Made by a program: the position numbers and the translations under genes. The notes under the pieces were generated by a model, which was not told where the DNA came from, did not search any database, and saw only the letters and a program-made list of their open reading frames with translations. From Streptomyces bluensis (GTDB taxonomy: Bacteria > Actinomycetota > Actinomycetes > Streptomycetales > Streptomycetaceae): a stretch of DNA of 64,000 nucleotides. The DNA is taken from positions 186,001 through 250,000 of the forward strand of contig NZ_BMVM01000008.1 of assembly GCF_014650715.1 (NCBI RefSeq), read 5' to 3'. Below, one piece after another: positions 7,960-14,987 of this stretch (position 1 is the stretch's first letter; each line of letters opens with the position of its first letter).

Positions 7960-8507
7960 GCGGTCTGCTCCCGCACGTCGACGAGCGTGGCGCCGGCGTG
8001 CGTGATCAACTCCTTCGGAGCCATGGGGAAGACGGTGTGCGGGGTGCCCGCGGCGGCCCACACGGTGTCGTGGTCCAGCAGTGAACGGTCGGCGAGCACA
8101 CGGGTCTTCGTCCGGTGCCCGAAGGGCGGCACGCCGCCGATCGCGTACCCGGTGGTCTCCCGTACGACGTCCGCCTTGGCCCGGGTCACCTTCCCGGCGC
8201 CCAGTTCGCTCCGTACGAGCTCCACGTCGACGCGGGAGGCGCCGTCCATGAGGACCAGGACGGGCACCCCGTCGGCCGCGAACACGAGTGACTTGCAGAT
8301 CTGGCTGAGTTCGCATCCGACCGCGGCGGCGGCCTCGGCGGCGGTACGGGTCGCGTCCGGGAAGCGGCGGATCCGGTCGTGGAGCCCGTCGAGCCCCAAC
8401 TCCGTGAGTGCCTCGGCGAATCGGGGGTGAGCACCCGAGGCACCGGAAGCGGCTGAAGCACCGGCAGCGGCTGAAGCGGACACAGAGGCGGCGTCGGAAG
8501 CGGTCAT
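7956..8507 (-). CDS. YbaK/EbsC-type aminoacyl-tRNA deacylase
   Basis: 183 residues. After an Ala/Ser-rich N-terminal 25 residues comes the YbaK/ProRS-associated editing fold, with the conserved lysine in CELSQICKSLVF, the DGASRVD segment, GYAIGGVPPFGH and an ending MAPKELITHAGATLVD. Family members hydrolyse mischarged aminoacyl-tRNAs (Cys- or Ala-tRNA-Pro and similar). The gene is the first of a two-gene unit with the EamA transporter. The Shine-Dalgarno before the chosen ATG is poor, so the start could lie further downstream in the low-complexity region. Confidence 0.85.
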   Translation of the reverse strand: MTASDAASVSASAAAGASAASGASGAHPRFAEALTELGLDGLHDRIRRFPDATRTAAEAAAAVGCELSQICKSLVFAADGVPVLVLMDGASRVDVELVRSELGAGKVTRAKADVVRETTGYAIGGVPPFGHRTKTRVLADRSLLDHDTVWAAAGTPHTVFPMAPKELITHAGATLVDVREQTA

Positions 8508-8638
8508 GGCGGCACGGTAGCGGTAGGTATACGGAGCGTGCGACCGAGTTCCAGGGGATGGCGGACTGCCGGCGGTTGACTGCACACGGGCCTGTTCTGG
8601 CGCGCCGGCTCGCGCACGTCCAGAACCCGGCGTCCCGT

Positions 8639-9214
8639 TCAGGTGGTACGGGCCTTGAGATGGGCCCGCTCGCCCTGGTGCCCGAACAGGACGAGGAGTT
8701 CGACGGTCTGGTCGTCGTCGGGACCGAGCCAGTGCGGCACATGAGTGTCGAACTCGGCGGCTTCGCCGGGCTTGAGGACCAGGCGCTGGTCGCCCAGCAG
8801 CAGCCTTAGCCGCCCGGCGAGCACGTAGATCCACTCGAAGCCCGCGTGAGTCCGCAGCTCGGGCTCTGTGCCCGGCCTGGGCGGAATGAGGAGCTTGTGG
8901 GCCTGGACGCCGCCGGGGTGGCTGAGCGGTATGTAGGTCATGCCGTCGCGGGTCACCGGGCGCAGGTGGATGCGCGGGTCCCCGGTGCGGGGCGCGCCGA
9001 CGAGGTGGTCCAGGGGGATGGCGTAGACCTCGGCGAGCGACAGCAGCAGTTCGAGGGTCGGTTTGCGGGTGCCGCCTTCGAGACGGGAGAGGGTGCTCTC
9101 GTTGATCCCGGTTCGCTCGGCGAGTTCCGCGAGCGTCATGCCGCGCCGGCGCCGCAGCTCGCGCAGCCGGGGGCCGACCGCGTCCAGGACGTCCTTCTTC
9201 GTTCTGCGGCTCAC
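8639..9214 (-). CDS. XRE-family regulator with C-terminal cupin
   Basis: 191 residues. An N-terminal HTH_3 domain (about 12-68: LRELRRRRGMTLAELAERTG, then ESTLSRLEGGTRKPT) is followed by a cupin (about 110-180: GFEWIYVLAGRLRLLLGDQ, then PGEAAEFDTHVPHW). This is the usual layout of ligand-sensing repressors such as those of the MocR-neighbour/PuuR type. It is divergent from the MFS pump gene at 9342, with a 127-base intergenic region that should hold the shared operator, so it probably controls the pump and methyltransferase operon. The chosen GTG at 9214 has GAAGG just upstream. Confidence 0.9.
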   Translation of the reverse strand: MSRRTKKDVLDAVGPRLRELRRRRGMTLAELAERTGINESTLSRLEGGTRKPTLELLLSLAEVYAIPLDHLVGAPRTGDPRIHLRPVTRDGMTYIPLSHPGGVQAHKLLIPPRPGTEPELRTHAGFEWIYVLAGRLRLLLGDQRLVLKPGEAAEFDTHVPHWLGPDDDQTVELLVLFGHQGERAHLKARTT

Positions 9215-9341
9215 GCCTTCAGGTTGCCGAAACAGCACGAGCCTTTGCAACTGCGGCAGCAGGAGACGCACTGTCGTCCCGGCGGCGACCGACGACTTAC
9301 TGCCTGCCCGTATCCCTGCTTCGCACGAGGAATGGACTGCG

Positions 9342-10814
9342 ATGACCATGCGAACCGACGCCACGAGCCAGGGCGCTCCCGCTCTGGATCCGCGGCGCTG
9401 GCAGGCCCTGACCGTGATCTCCGTGGCCACGTTGATGGTGGTGCTGGACGCCTCCGTCATCAACATCGCCCTCCCGCAGGCCCAGATCGACCTGCGCATC
9501 AGCGACGCGGACCGGCAGTGGGCAGTGACCGCGTACGCGCTGGCCTTCGGTGGTCTGCTGCTGCTCGGCGGACGCATCGTCGACTTCGTCGGCCGCAAGC
9601 GCGTCTTCCTCATCGGACTGGTCGGATTCGCCGCCGCCTCCATGCTGGCGGGCATCGCCCCCGACGGCGCGACCCTGTTCGCCGGACGGGCCTTGCAGGG
9701 CGTCTTCGCCGCACTGCTCGCCCCCGCGGCGCTGTCGCTGATCGCGGTCACCTTCACCGACGCCCGGGAGCGGGCCAAGGCGTTCGGTGTGTACGGCGCG
9801 TTGCAGGGCGCCGGCGGCGCCATCGGCCTGATCGCGGGCGGCGTGCTGACCGAGTACACGACCTGGCGCTGGTGCCTGTTCGTGAACGCCCCCATATCCC
9901 TGGCGGCGGCCCTGGCCGCCGTTCCGACCGTCCGGGAGAGCCGCGCCGAGGGAGAGCGCCGCTACGACATCCCCGGCGCCGTGCTGGTCACCACCGGCCT
10001 CGTCGCACTGGTGTGGGGCTTCACCCACGCCGCCGAGTCCGGCTGGACCACCATCCTCACCTGGCTCCTGCTGGCCGCCGGCCTGGTCCTGCTGGCCGCG
10101 TTCGTCCTCGTCGAACAGCGCACGACGCACCCGCTGCTGCCGCTCCGTGTCGTTCTCGACCGTGACCGCGCGGGCGCCTTCCTCGCCTCCCTGCTCACCG
10201 GGGCAGGCATGTTCGGGCTGCTGCTGTTCCTGACCTACTACCTCCAGGTCAACCTCGGCTACCAGCCGCTCCACGCCGGTCTGGCCTTCCTGCCGTTCAG
10301 CGCGGGCATCATCGCCGCCGCCTCCTTCGGCGCCCCGCTGGTCCCCCGGCTCGGCCCCAAGCCGCTCATGGCGGTCGGTATCGCGGTGACCCTGGCCGGG
10401 ACGCTGTGGCTGCTCCTGGTGCAGCCGACGGGCGGCTATCTTCCCGTGGTGCTGCCCTCGATGGTGCTGACCGGGCTCGGTCTGGGGGTCTTCTTCGTCG
10501 CCCTGCCCAACACCGCCCTGTCGGCCGTCGACCCCTCCGACACGGGCGTGGCCAGCGCCATGATCAGCACGACCCAGCAGGTCGGCGGGGCGATCGGCCC
10601 GGCCCTGCTCAACACCCTCTACATCTCCGCTCTCACCGGCTTCCTGGCCGGCCACGGCGGGACGGTGACACGGGCGGTCCAGCTGGACGGATACGTGCAC
10701 GGCTACCGCGTCGCCTTCACCGCCAGCGCCGTCCTGTTCGCCCTCGCCCTGGCCGCCGTCGGCCTCCTCGTCCGTACCCAGCGCGGCGCCGGCCCCTCGG
10801 CGTCCGCCGCCTGA
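9342..10814 (+). CDS. MFS drug/metabolite exporter (DHA2, EmrB/QacA type)
   Basis: 490 residues with about 14 transmembrane helices. The first helix carries LMVVLDASVINIALPQ (the D-x-x-x-VN-AL-P motif of the 14-TM DHA2 group). The loop motif GGRIVDFVGRKR and motif C-like GAGGAIGLIAGG follow. Export of hydrophobic drugs or metabolites by proton antiport is expected. The start is ATG with GAGG 11 bases upstream. It is divergent from the XRE-cupin regulator and is followed after 34 bases by a methyltransferase gene, an arrangement typical of a small inducible resistance operon. Confidence 0.92.
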   Translation: MTMRTDATSQGAPALDPRRWQALTVISVATLMVVLDASVINIALPQAQIDLRISDADRQWAVTAYALAFGGLLLLGGRIVDFVGRKRVFLIGLVGFAAASMLAGIAPDGATLFAGRALQGVFAALLAPAALSLIAVTFTDARERAKAFGVYGALQGAGGAIGLIAGGVLTEYTTWRWCLFVNAPISLAAALAAVPTVRESRAEGERRYDIPGAVLVTTGLVALVWGFTHAAESGWTTILTWLLLAAGLVLLAAFVLVEQRTTHPLLPLRVVLDRDRAGAFLASLLTGAGMFGLLLFLTYYLQVNLGYQPLHAGLAFLPFSAGIIAAASFGAPLVPRLGPKPLMAVGIAVTLAGTLWLLLVQPTGGYLPVVLPSMVLTGLGLGVFFVALPNTALSAVDPSDTGVASAMISTTQQVGGAIGPALLNTLYISALTGFLAGHGGTVTRAVQLDGYVHGYRVAFTASAVLFALALAAVGLLVRTQRGAGPSASAA

Positions 10815-10848
10815 CCAACCACCACCACCCGCAGAACAGGACCCGCAG

Positions 10849-11481
10849 ATGACCAACGCCGGCAAGTCCGCGACCTTCTGGGAGAACCACTACTCCCGCC
10901 TCGACGACCAGTGGGGCACCCGGCCCAACGCCGTCCTCAAGGATCTTGTCACTGCCCTCACGCCCGCGCCCGGCACGGCCCTGGACCTGGGCTGCGGGCA
11001 CGGCGGCGACGCGATCTGGCTCGCCACCCACGGCTGGGACGTCACCGCCGTCGACGTCGCGCAGACCGCCCTCGACCGCGTGGCCGCGGGGGCCAGGGCC
11101 ACCGGCGTGTCCGACCGGGTGCACCCGGCTCGCCACGACCTGGCCGAGTCCTTCCCCGAGGGGCAGTTCGACCTGGTGAGCGCCGCCTACTTCCACACCC
11201 CCGTCGACATCCCCCGCGCCCTCGTGCTGCACCGCGCCGCGCAGGCGGTCGCCCCCGGCGGCCTGCTGATCGTCGTGGAGCACGCCTCCGTGGCGCCCTG
11301 GTCCTGGCAGGCCGGCCAGGACGTGCGCTTCCCCACCCCCGCCGAATCCCTCGCCTCGCTGCGCCTCGGCGACGGCTGGCACACCGAACGCTGCCACGCG
11401 CCCCAGCGCACCGCCACCGGCCCCCAGGGCCAGATCGCGACCGTCACCGACAACGTCCTCGCCCTGCGACGGACACCCTGA
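10849..11481 (+). CDS. Class I SAM-dependent methyltransferase (TehB-like)
   Basis: 210 residues. The SAM-binding motif I is LDLGCGHGGDAIWLA, followed by WDVTAVDVAQTAL (acidic loop) and FDLVSAAYFHTP (motif IV). The fold and length fit small-molecule methyltransferases of the TehB/thiopurine-methyltransferase type. It lies 34 bases after the exporter gene and is probably co-transcribed, so methylation and export of the same compound is plausible (inference). A perfect 15-bp hairpin follows the stop. Confidence 0.88.
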   Translation: MTNAGKSATFWENHYSRLDDQWGTRPNAVLKDLVTALTPAPGTALDLGCGHGGDAIWLATHGWDVTAVDVAQTALDRVAAGARATGVSDRVHPARHDLAESFPEGQFDLVSAAYFHTPVDIPRALVLHRAAQAVAPGGLLIVVEHASVAPWSWQAGQDVRFPTPAESLASLRLGDGWHTERCHAPQRTATGPQGQIATVTDNVLALRRTP

Positions 11482-11499
11482 CGACACACCCGCCCGTAA

Positions 11500-11531
11500 C
11501 GGCTGCCCGGCTCGCCCGAGCCGGGCAGCCG
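11500..11531. terminator. 15-bp perfect hairpin between convergent units
   Basis: CGGCTGCCCGGCTCG (11500-11514), CC, CGAGCCGGGCAGCCG (11517-11531). It lies between the methyltransferase stop and the stop of the convergent cbiO gene and likely terminates both. No T-run follows, which is common in Streptomyces. Confidence 0.8.
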
Positions 11532-11598
11532 TCGCGTCCATCGGCGGCGAGGTCCTACCGCTGTGCCCCGGCGGTTGCCGCAGCCGCGAGAACTTGCT

Positions 11599-12384
11599 TC
11601 ACGCGCCCACGCTCACGGAACGCGGATCGAAGCCGAAGGGGAGCTCCAGACGGTGGGCGCGCATCAGGTCGTCGTCCGCGAGGAGTTCGCCGGTCCTCCC
11701 GTCCGCCGCGATCACGCCCTCGCTGAGGACCAGCGAGCGCGGGCACAGTTCGAGGGCGTAGGGCAGGTCGTGCGTGACCATGAGGACGGTGACGTCCAAC
11801 GACCGCAGGATGTCGGCGAGTTCGCGCCGGGAGGCGGGGTCGAGGTTCGAGGACGGCTCGTCCAGGACGAGGATCTCCGGCTCCATCGCCAGCACCGTCG
11901 CCACGGCCACCCGGCGGCGCTGTCCGAAGGAGAGGTGGTGCGGCGGACGGTCCTTGAACTCCGCCATGCCGACCCGCGTCAGCGCCCGGTCCACGCGCGC
12001 CTCCAGTTCGGCGCCCTTCAGCCCGGCCGCCGCGGGCCCGAAGGCCACGTCCTCCCGTACGGACGGCATGAACAGCTGGTCGTCCGGGTCCTGGAAGACG
12101 ATGCCGACGCGCCGCCGGATCTCGGCCATGTGCTGCCTGCCGACCGGGAGCCCGGCGACCCTCACCGTGCCGGCGCCCGCGGTGAGGATGCCGTTGAGGT
12201 GCAGCACGAGCGTGGTCTTGCCCGCGCCGTTCGGCCCGAGCAGCGCGACCCGCTCACCGCGGGCGAGGCTGAAGTCCACCCCGAACAGGGCCTGGTGGCC
12301 GTCGGGATAGGCGAACGCGAGCCCGGACACTTCGAGGGAGGGCACGGGGGTCACGGAATCCGTGGCCATGGATGATGAGGTCAC
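11599..12384 (-). CDS. cbiO: ECF transporter ATPase CbiO (cobalt/nickel)
   Basis: 261 residues. Walker A (GPNGAGKTT), Q-loop (VFQDPDDQLF), signature (LSFGQRRR), Walker B (ILVLDEPSS) and the switch histidine (VTHD) are all present. It is the ATPase of an energy-coupling-factor divalent-cation importer, working with the CbiQ and CbiM proteins encoded just upstream. I chose the GTG at 12384 because it overlaps the cbiQ stop (GTGA). An ATG at 12369 would shorten the product by five residues. The motif set does not distinguish cobalt from nickel; the upstream Nur-like site points to nickel. Confidence 0.92.
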   Translation of the reverse strand: MTSSSMATDSVTPVPSLEVSGLAFAYPDGHQALFGVDFSLARGERVALLGPNGAGKTTLVLHLNGILTAGAGTVRVAGLPVGRQHMAEIRRRVGIVFQDPDDQLFMPSVREDVAFGPAAAGLKGAELEARVDRALTRVGMAEFKDRPPHHLSFGQRRRVAVATVLAMEPEILVLDEPSSNLDPASRRELADILRSLDVTVLMVTHDLPYALELCPRSLVLSEGVIAADGRTGELLADDDLMRAHRLELPFGFDPRSVSVGA

Positions 12385-13142
12385 AGGAACCATCCCAACA
12401 GACACACGACGAGGGCGGCGCACGGGAGGGCGAGGGCGTACGACCACTGCGCCCGGGACGCGGTCACCTCGTCGATCACGGGCATGGAGCCCGCGTACCC
12501 CCGGCTGATCATGGCCAGGTGCACGCGCTCGCCACGCTCGTAGGAGCGGATGAAGAGGGCGCCCGCGGACTTGGCGAGCACGCCCCAGTGCCGTACGCCC
12601 CTGGCCTCGAACCCGCGGGACTCGCGCGCGATCCGCATCCGCCGCATCTCGTCGGTGATCACGTCGCCGTAGCGGATCATGAAGGACGCGATCTGGACGA
12701 GGAGCGGGGGGAGGCGGAGCCGTTGCAGCCCGAGGAGGAGTTCGCGCAGTTCGGTGGTGGCGGCGAGGAGGACGGAGGCGGCGACGCCCAGGGTGCCCTT
12801 GGCGAGGACGTTCCAGGCGCCCCACAGGCCGTTCACGCTCAGCGACACACCGAGGACGTCGACGCGCTCGCCCTGCGCCACGAACGGCATCAGGACCGCG
12901 AAGGCCACGAACGGGATCTCGATCAGCAGCCTCTTCAGCAGGAAGGAGGCGGGCACGCGGGCCGCGTACGCGACCGTGCCGAGCAGCGCCGCGTACAGCG
13001 CGAACGCCCAGACCGCGGTACGCGGCGTGGACACCACGACCACCACGAACGCGAAGACGGCCGTCAGCTTGGTGTGCGGCGGCAGGGCGTGCACGGGCGA
13101 GTGCCCGTGACGGTAGAGCTTGTGCGCGTGGCCCGCCCCCAT
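12381..13142 (-). CDS. cbiQ: ECF transporter T-component CbiQ
   Basis: 253 residues, several transmembrane helices, with the T-component coupling-helix signatures A-R-E-S-R-G-F (RIARESRGFEARG) and the second Arg-Gly motif (AMISRGY) that contact the ATPase. The N-terminus is His-rich (GAGHAHKLYRHGHSPVH), possibly metal-contacting. The ATG lies one base after the cbiM stop, and the 3' end overlaps cbiO, so M, Q and O form one operon. Confidence 0.92.
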   Translation of the reverse strand: MGAGHAHKLYRHGHSPVHALPPHTKLTAVFAFVVVVVSTPRTAVWAFALYAALLGTVAYAARVPASFLLKRLLIEIPFVAFAVLMPFVAQGERVDVLGVSLSVNGLWGAWNVLAKGTLGVAASVLLAATTELRELLLGLQRLRLPPLLVQIASFMIRYGDVITDEMRRMRIARESRGFEARGVRHWGVLAKSAGALFIRSYERGERVHLAMISRGYAGSMPVIDEVTASRAQWSYALALPCAALVVCLLGWFL

Positions 13143-13143
13143 G

Positions 13144-14202
13144 TCAGGCGTTCCCGGGGATGTCGGACGTGGACGCCGGAGACGTGCCGCCGGTACGGCG
13201 CCTGCGGACGGCCCAGAAGACGCCGGTGCCGGCGACGACGGTGACGCCGACGCCGATCACGCCCGCGAGACCGCCGGAGAGGCGGCTGTCGGTGATGCCC
13301 TGCACGCCGTAGTCGGCCAGCGGGGAGTCGGCGGCCGCGTGGTCCTCGGCCTTGGCGTCGATGCCCTTGTCGGCGGCCACCTTCTCCAGGCCGTCGGGGT
13401 TGGCGGAGGCGTAGAAGCTGACGAATCCGGCGAGGAGGAGGGAGGTGACGAGGCCGGCGAGCAGCAGTTTGCGAGGGGATCGTGCCGCGACGGGCACGGG
13501 CTCGGCGGCCGGGGCGTCGACGAGTTCGCCGTTCACCCGCAGCTTCAGCGGAGCGGTCAGGCCGCGGGCGCCGTACACCAGGTCCGGCCGTACGGCGATG
13601 ACGGCGCCGACCGTGAGCGCGGTGATGGTGGCCTCGCCGATGCCGATGAGGAGGTGGACGCCGACCATCGCGGTGAGGACCTGCCCGATCGGTACGTCCG
13701 TGGTGCCGCCGACGGCGTAGACGAGCGTGAAGGCGGCGGCGGCCGCGGGCACGGAGAGCAGGGCGGCGACGAAGGCCGAGACGGTGATGGAGGGCCGCTT
13801 CTTCGGCAGGACCTTCACCAGGGCGCGGAAGACGGCGTACCCGACGACGGTCGTCACGACGCCCATCACGGTGATGTTCACGCCGAGCGCGGTGAGGCCG
13901 CCGTCGGCGAACAGGATGCCCTGCATGAGCAGCACGACGGACAGACACAGGACGCCGGTGAAGGGGCCCACGAGTATCGCGGCGAGCGCCCCGCCCAGCA
14001 GATGCCCGCTGGTGCCCGCGGCGACCGGGAAGTTCAGCATCTGCGCGGCGAAGACGAACGCGGCGACCAGTCCGGCGAGCGGTGCTGTGCGCTCGTCCAG
14101 TTCACGCCGGGCGCCGCGCAGGCTCACGGCCACGGCGCCCGCCGCGACGACTCCGGCGGCCGCCGAGACGGGGGCGTTGATGAATCCGTCGGGCACATGC
14201 AT
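13144..14202 (-). CDS. cbiM: ECF cobalt/nickel S-component CbiM fused to CbiN-like PDGLE domain
   Basis: 352 residues. The N-terminus MHVPDGFINAP is diagnostic: in CbiM/NikM the first residues with His2 coordinate the metal, so the start at 14202 must be correct and the initiator Met is functionally important. About seven transmembrane helices follow (1-230). A C-terminal PDGLE segment (from about residue 270: ASANPDGLEKVAADKG, then LADYGVQGI) with a final helix corresponds to CbiN/NikN. Fusion explains the absence of a separate cbiN gene. It is the first gene of the operon. A Nur-box-like dyad and promoter lie 100-140 bases upstream. Confidence 0.92.
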   Translation of the reverse strand: MHVPDGFINAPVSAAAGVVAAGAVAVSLRGARRELDERTAPLAGLVAAFVFAAQMLNFPVAAGTSGHLLGGALAAILVGPFTGVLCLSVVLLMQGILFADGGLTALGVNITVMGVVTTVVGYAVFRALVKVLPKKRPSITVSAFVAALLSVPAAAAAFTLVYAVGGTTDVPIGQVLTAMVGVHLLIGIGEATITALTVGAVIAVRPDLVYGARGLTAPLKLRVNGELVDAPAAEPVPVAARSPRKLLLAGLVTSLLLAGFVSFYASANPDGLEKVAADKGIDAKAEDHAAADSPLADYGVQGITDSRLSGGLAGVIGVGVTVVAGTGVFWAVRRRRTGGTSPASTSDIPGNA

Positions 14203-14275
14203 GGGAGGGCTCGCTCTCCTGCTCGGGGTCGGGCCGCGATCGGCTGGTGTCGACTGTGTCGGCTGTCTCGGCTGT

Positions 14276-14313
14276 GTACGGTTCGGCGGGCCGGCTGGAA
14301 CCGTACGATGATA
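14276..14313 (-). promoter_or_regulatory. Promoter -10 and leader dyad upstream of cbiM
   Basis: On the minus strand TATCAT (14313-14308) is a plausible -10, 19 bases after TTGCGA of the dyad at 14338-14322. Just downstream, GTACGGTTC (14276-14284) and GAACCGTAC (14298-14306) form a 9-bp inverted repeat with a 13-base loop in the leader. No cobalamin-riboswitch core is visible. Confidence 0.45.
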
Positions 14314-14321
14314 GAGCCTTG

Positions 14322-14338
14322 TTGCGAACCTTTCGCAA
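14322..14338. promoter_or_regulatory. Nur-box-like dyad (nickel-responsive Fur family site)
   Basis: TTGCGA, five bases, TCGCAA: a perfect 6-5-6 dyad. The published S. coelicolor Nur box is close to tTGCaa-N5-ttGCAA, so spacing and the TTGC/GCAA outer bases match. The dyad overlaps the presumed -35 of the cbiMQO promoter, where nickel-bound Nur would repress. Confidence 0.55.
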
Positions 14339-14490
14339 GAGCGCACAGCAGCCAATAACCTGCACGCCCGAAGATCATCCCCGGCCGGGCTGCGCAAAAT
14401 ATGCGACATTGGACAAATAGCGGAATCGCAGCTGCGGAACGCGCCCGCGGGATGTTCCGCTTGGGTCGCTCAGCGCAAGGGAGCCGTCCG

Positions 14491-14838
14491 ATGTCCGTTG
14501 TCGAGCAGTACGCACGAGCCCACGTCGTCACGGACTCCGTGGGGTCCGAGGACACGGTGCGTGTGCTCCTCCGCTACGACTCCGAGGCCGATCCGCGCTC
14601 CGTCCACGTCAACCTCCCCGGTATCCACGAGGGACCCCAGGACTGGCAGGTCTCCCGTGACCTCATGGAACGCGGCCTGCGCACCCCCGCCAGCAGCGGC
14701 GCCGTGAGCATGTGGCCCTGCGGCCGCGTCCAGGCGATCATGGAGTTCCACTCGGCCGAGGGCGTGGAGGTCATGCAGTTCGACGCGAAGACCCTGATCC
14801 GCTTTCTCCGCCGGACGTACATGACGGGGACCGCCTGA
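14491..14838 (+). CDS. ssgE: SsgA-like sporulation/cell-division regulator, SsgE type
   Basis: 115 residues matching the SALP family throughout: VRVLLRYDSEADPRSV, WQVSRDLMERGL, a G-V/A-S-x-WPCG motif and a final helix TLIRFLRRTY. SALPs are small actinomycete-specific proteins that steer septum placement and spore-wall maturation. In S. coelicolor ssgE lies just after a PBP pair, and SsgE is linked to autolytic spore separation. Here an accessory block (about 8 kb) sits between. The ATG is preceded by AAGGGAG at 8 bases. The SsgE subtype is inferred from gene order. Confidence 0.85.
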   Translation: MSVVEQYARAHVVTDSVGSEDTVRVLLRYDSEADPRSVHVNLPGIHEGPQDWQVSRDLMERGLRTPASSGAVSMWPCGRVQAIMEFHSAEGVEVMQFDAKTLIRFLRRTYMTGTA

Positions 14839-14987
14839 CACCGCCTCGACGGTCCTCGACGACGAGGAAGCCGGTGAGGGCGCCCCGTCCCCACGGAGCC
14901 CTCACCGGCTGGTCCACTGCGGTGGCCGTCGCGTCAGACGCGTACGTCAGACGTGTGCGTCAGAACGGGTGCGTCAGACCGGGCGCT

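Noticed and set aside
14203..14320. Cobalamin riboswitch upstream of cbiM
   Set aside because: No B12-box-like core or multi-helix leader could be found; the leader is short with a single 9-bp hairpin.
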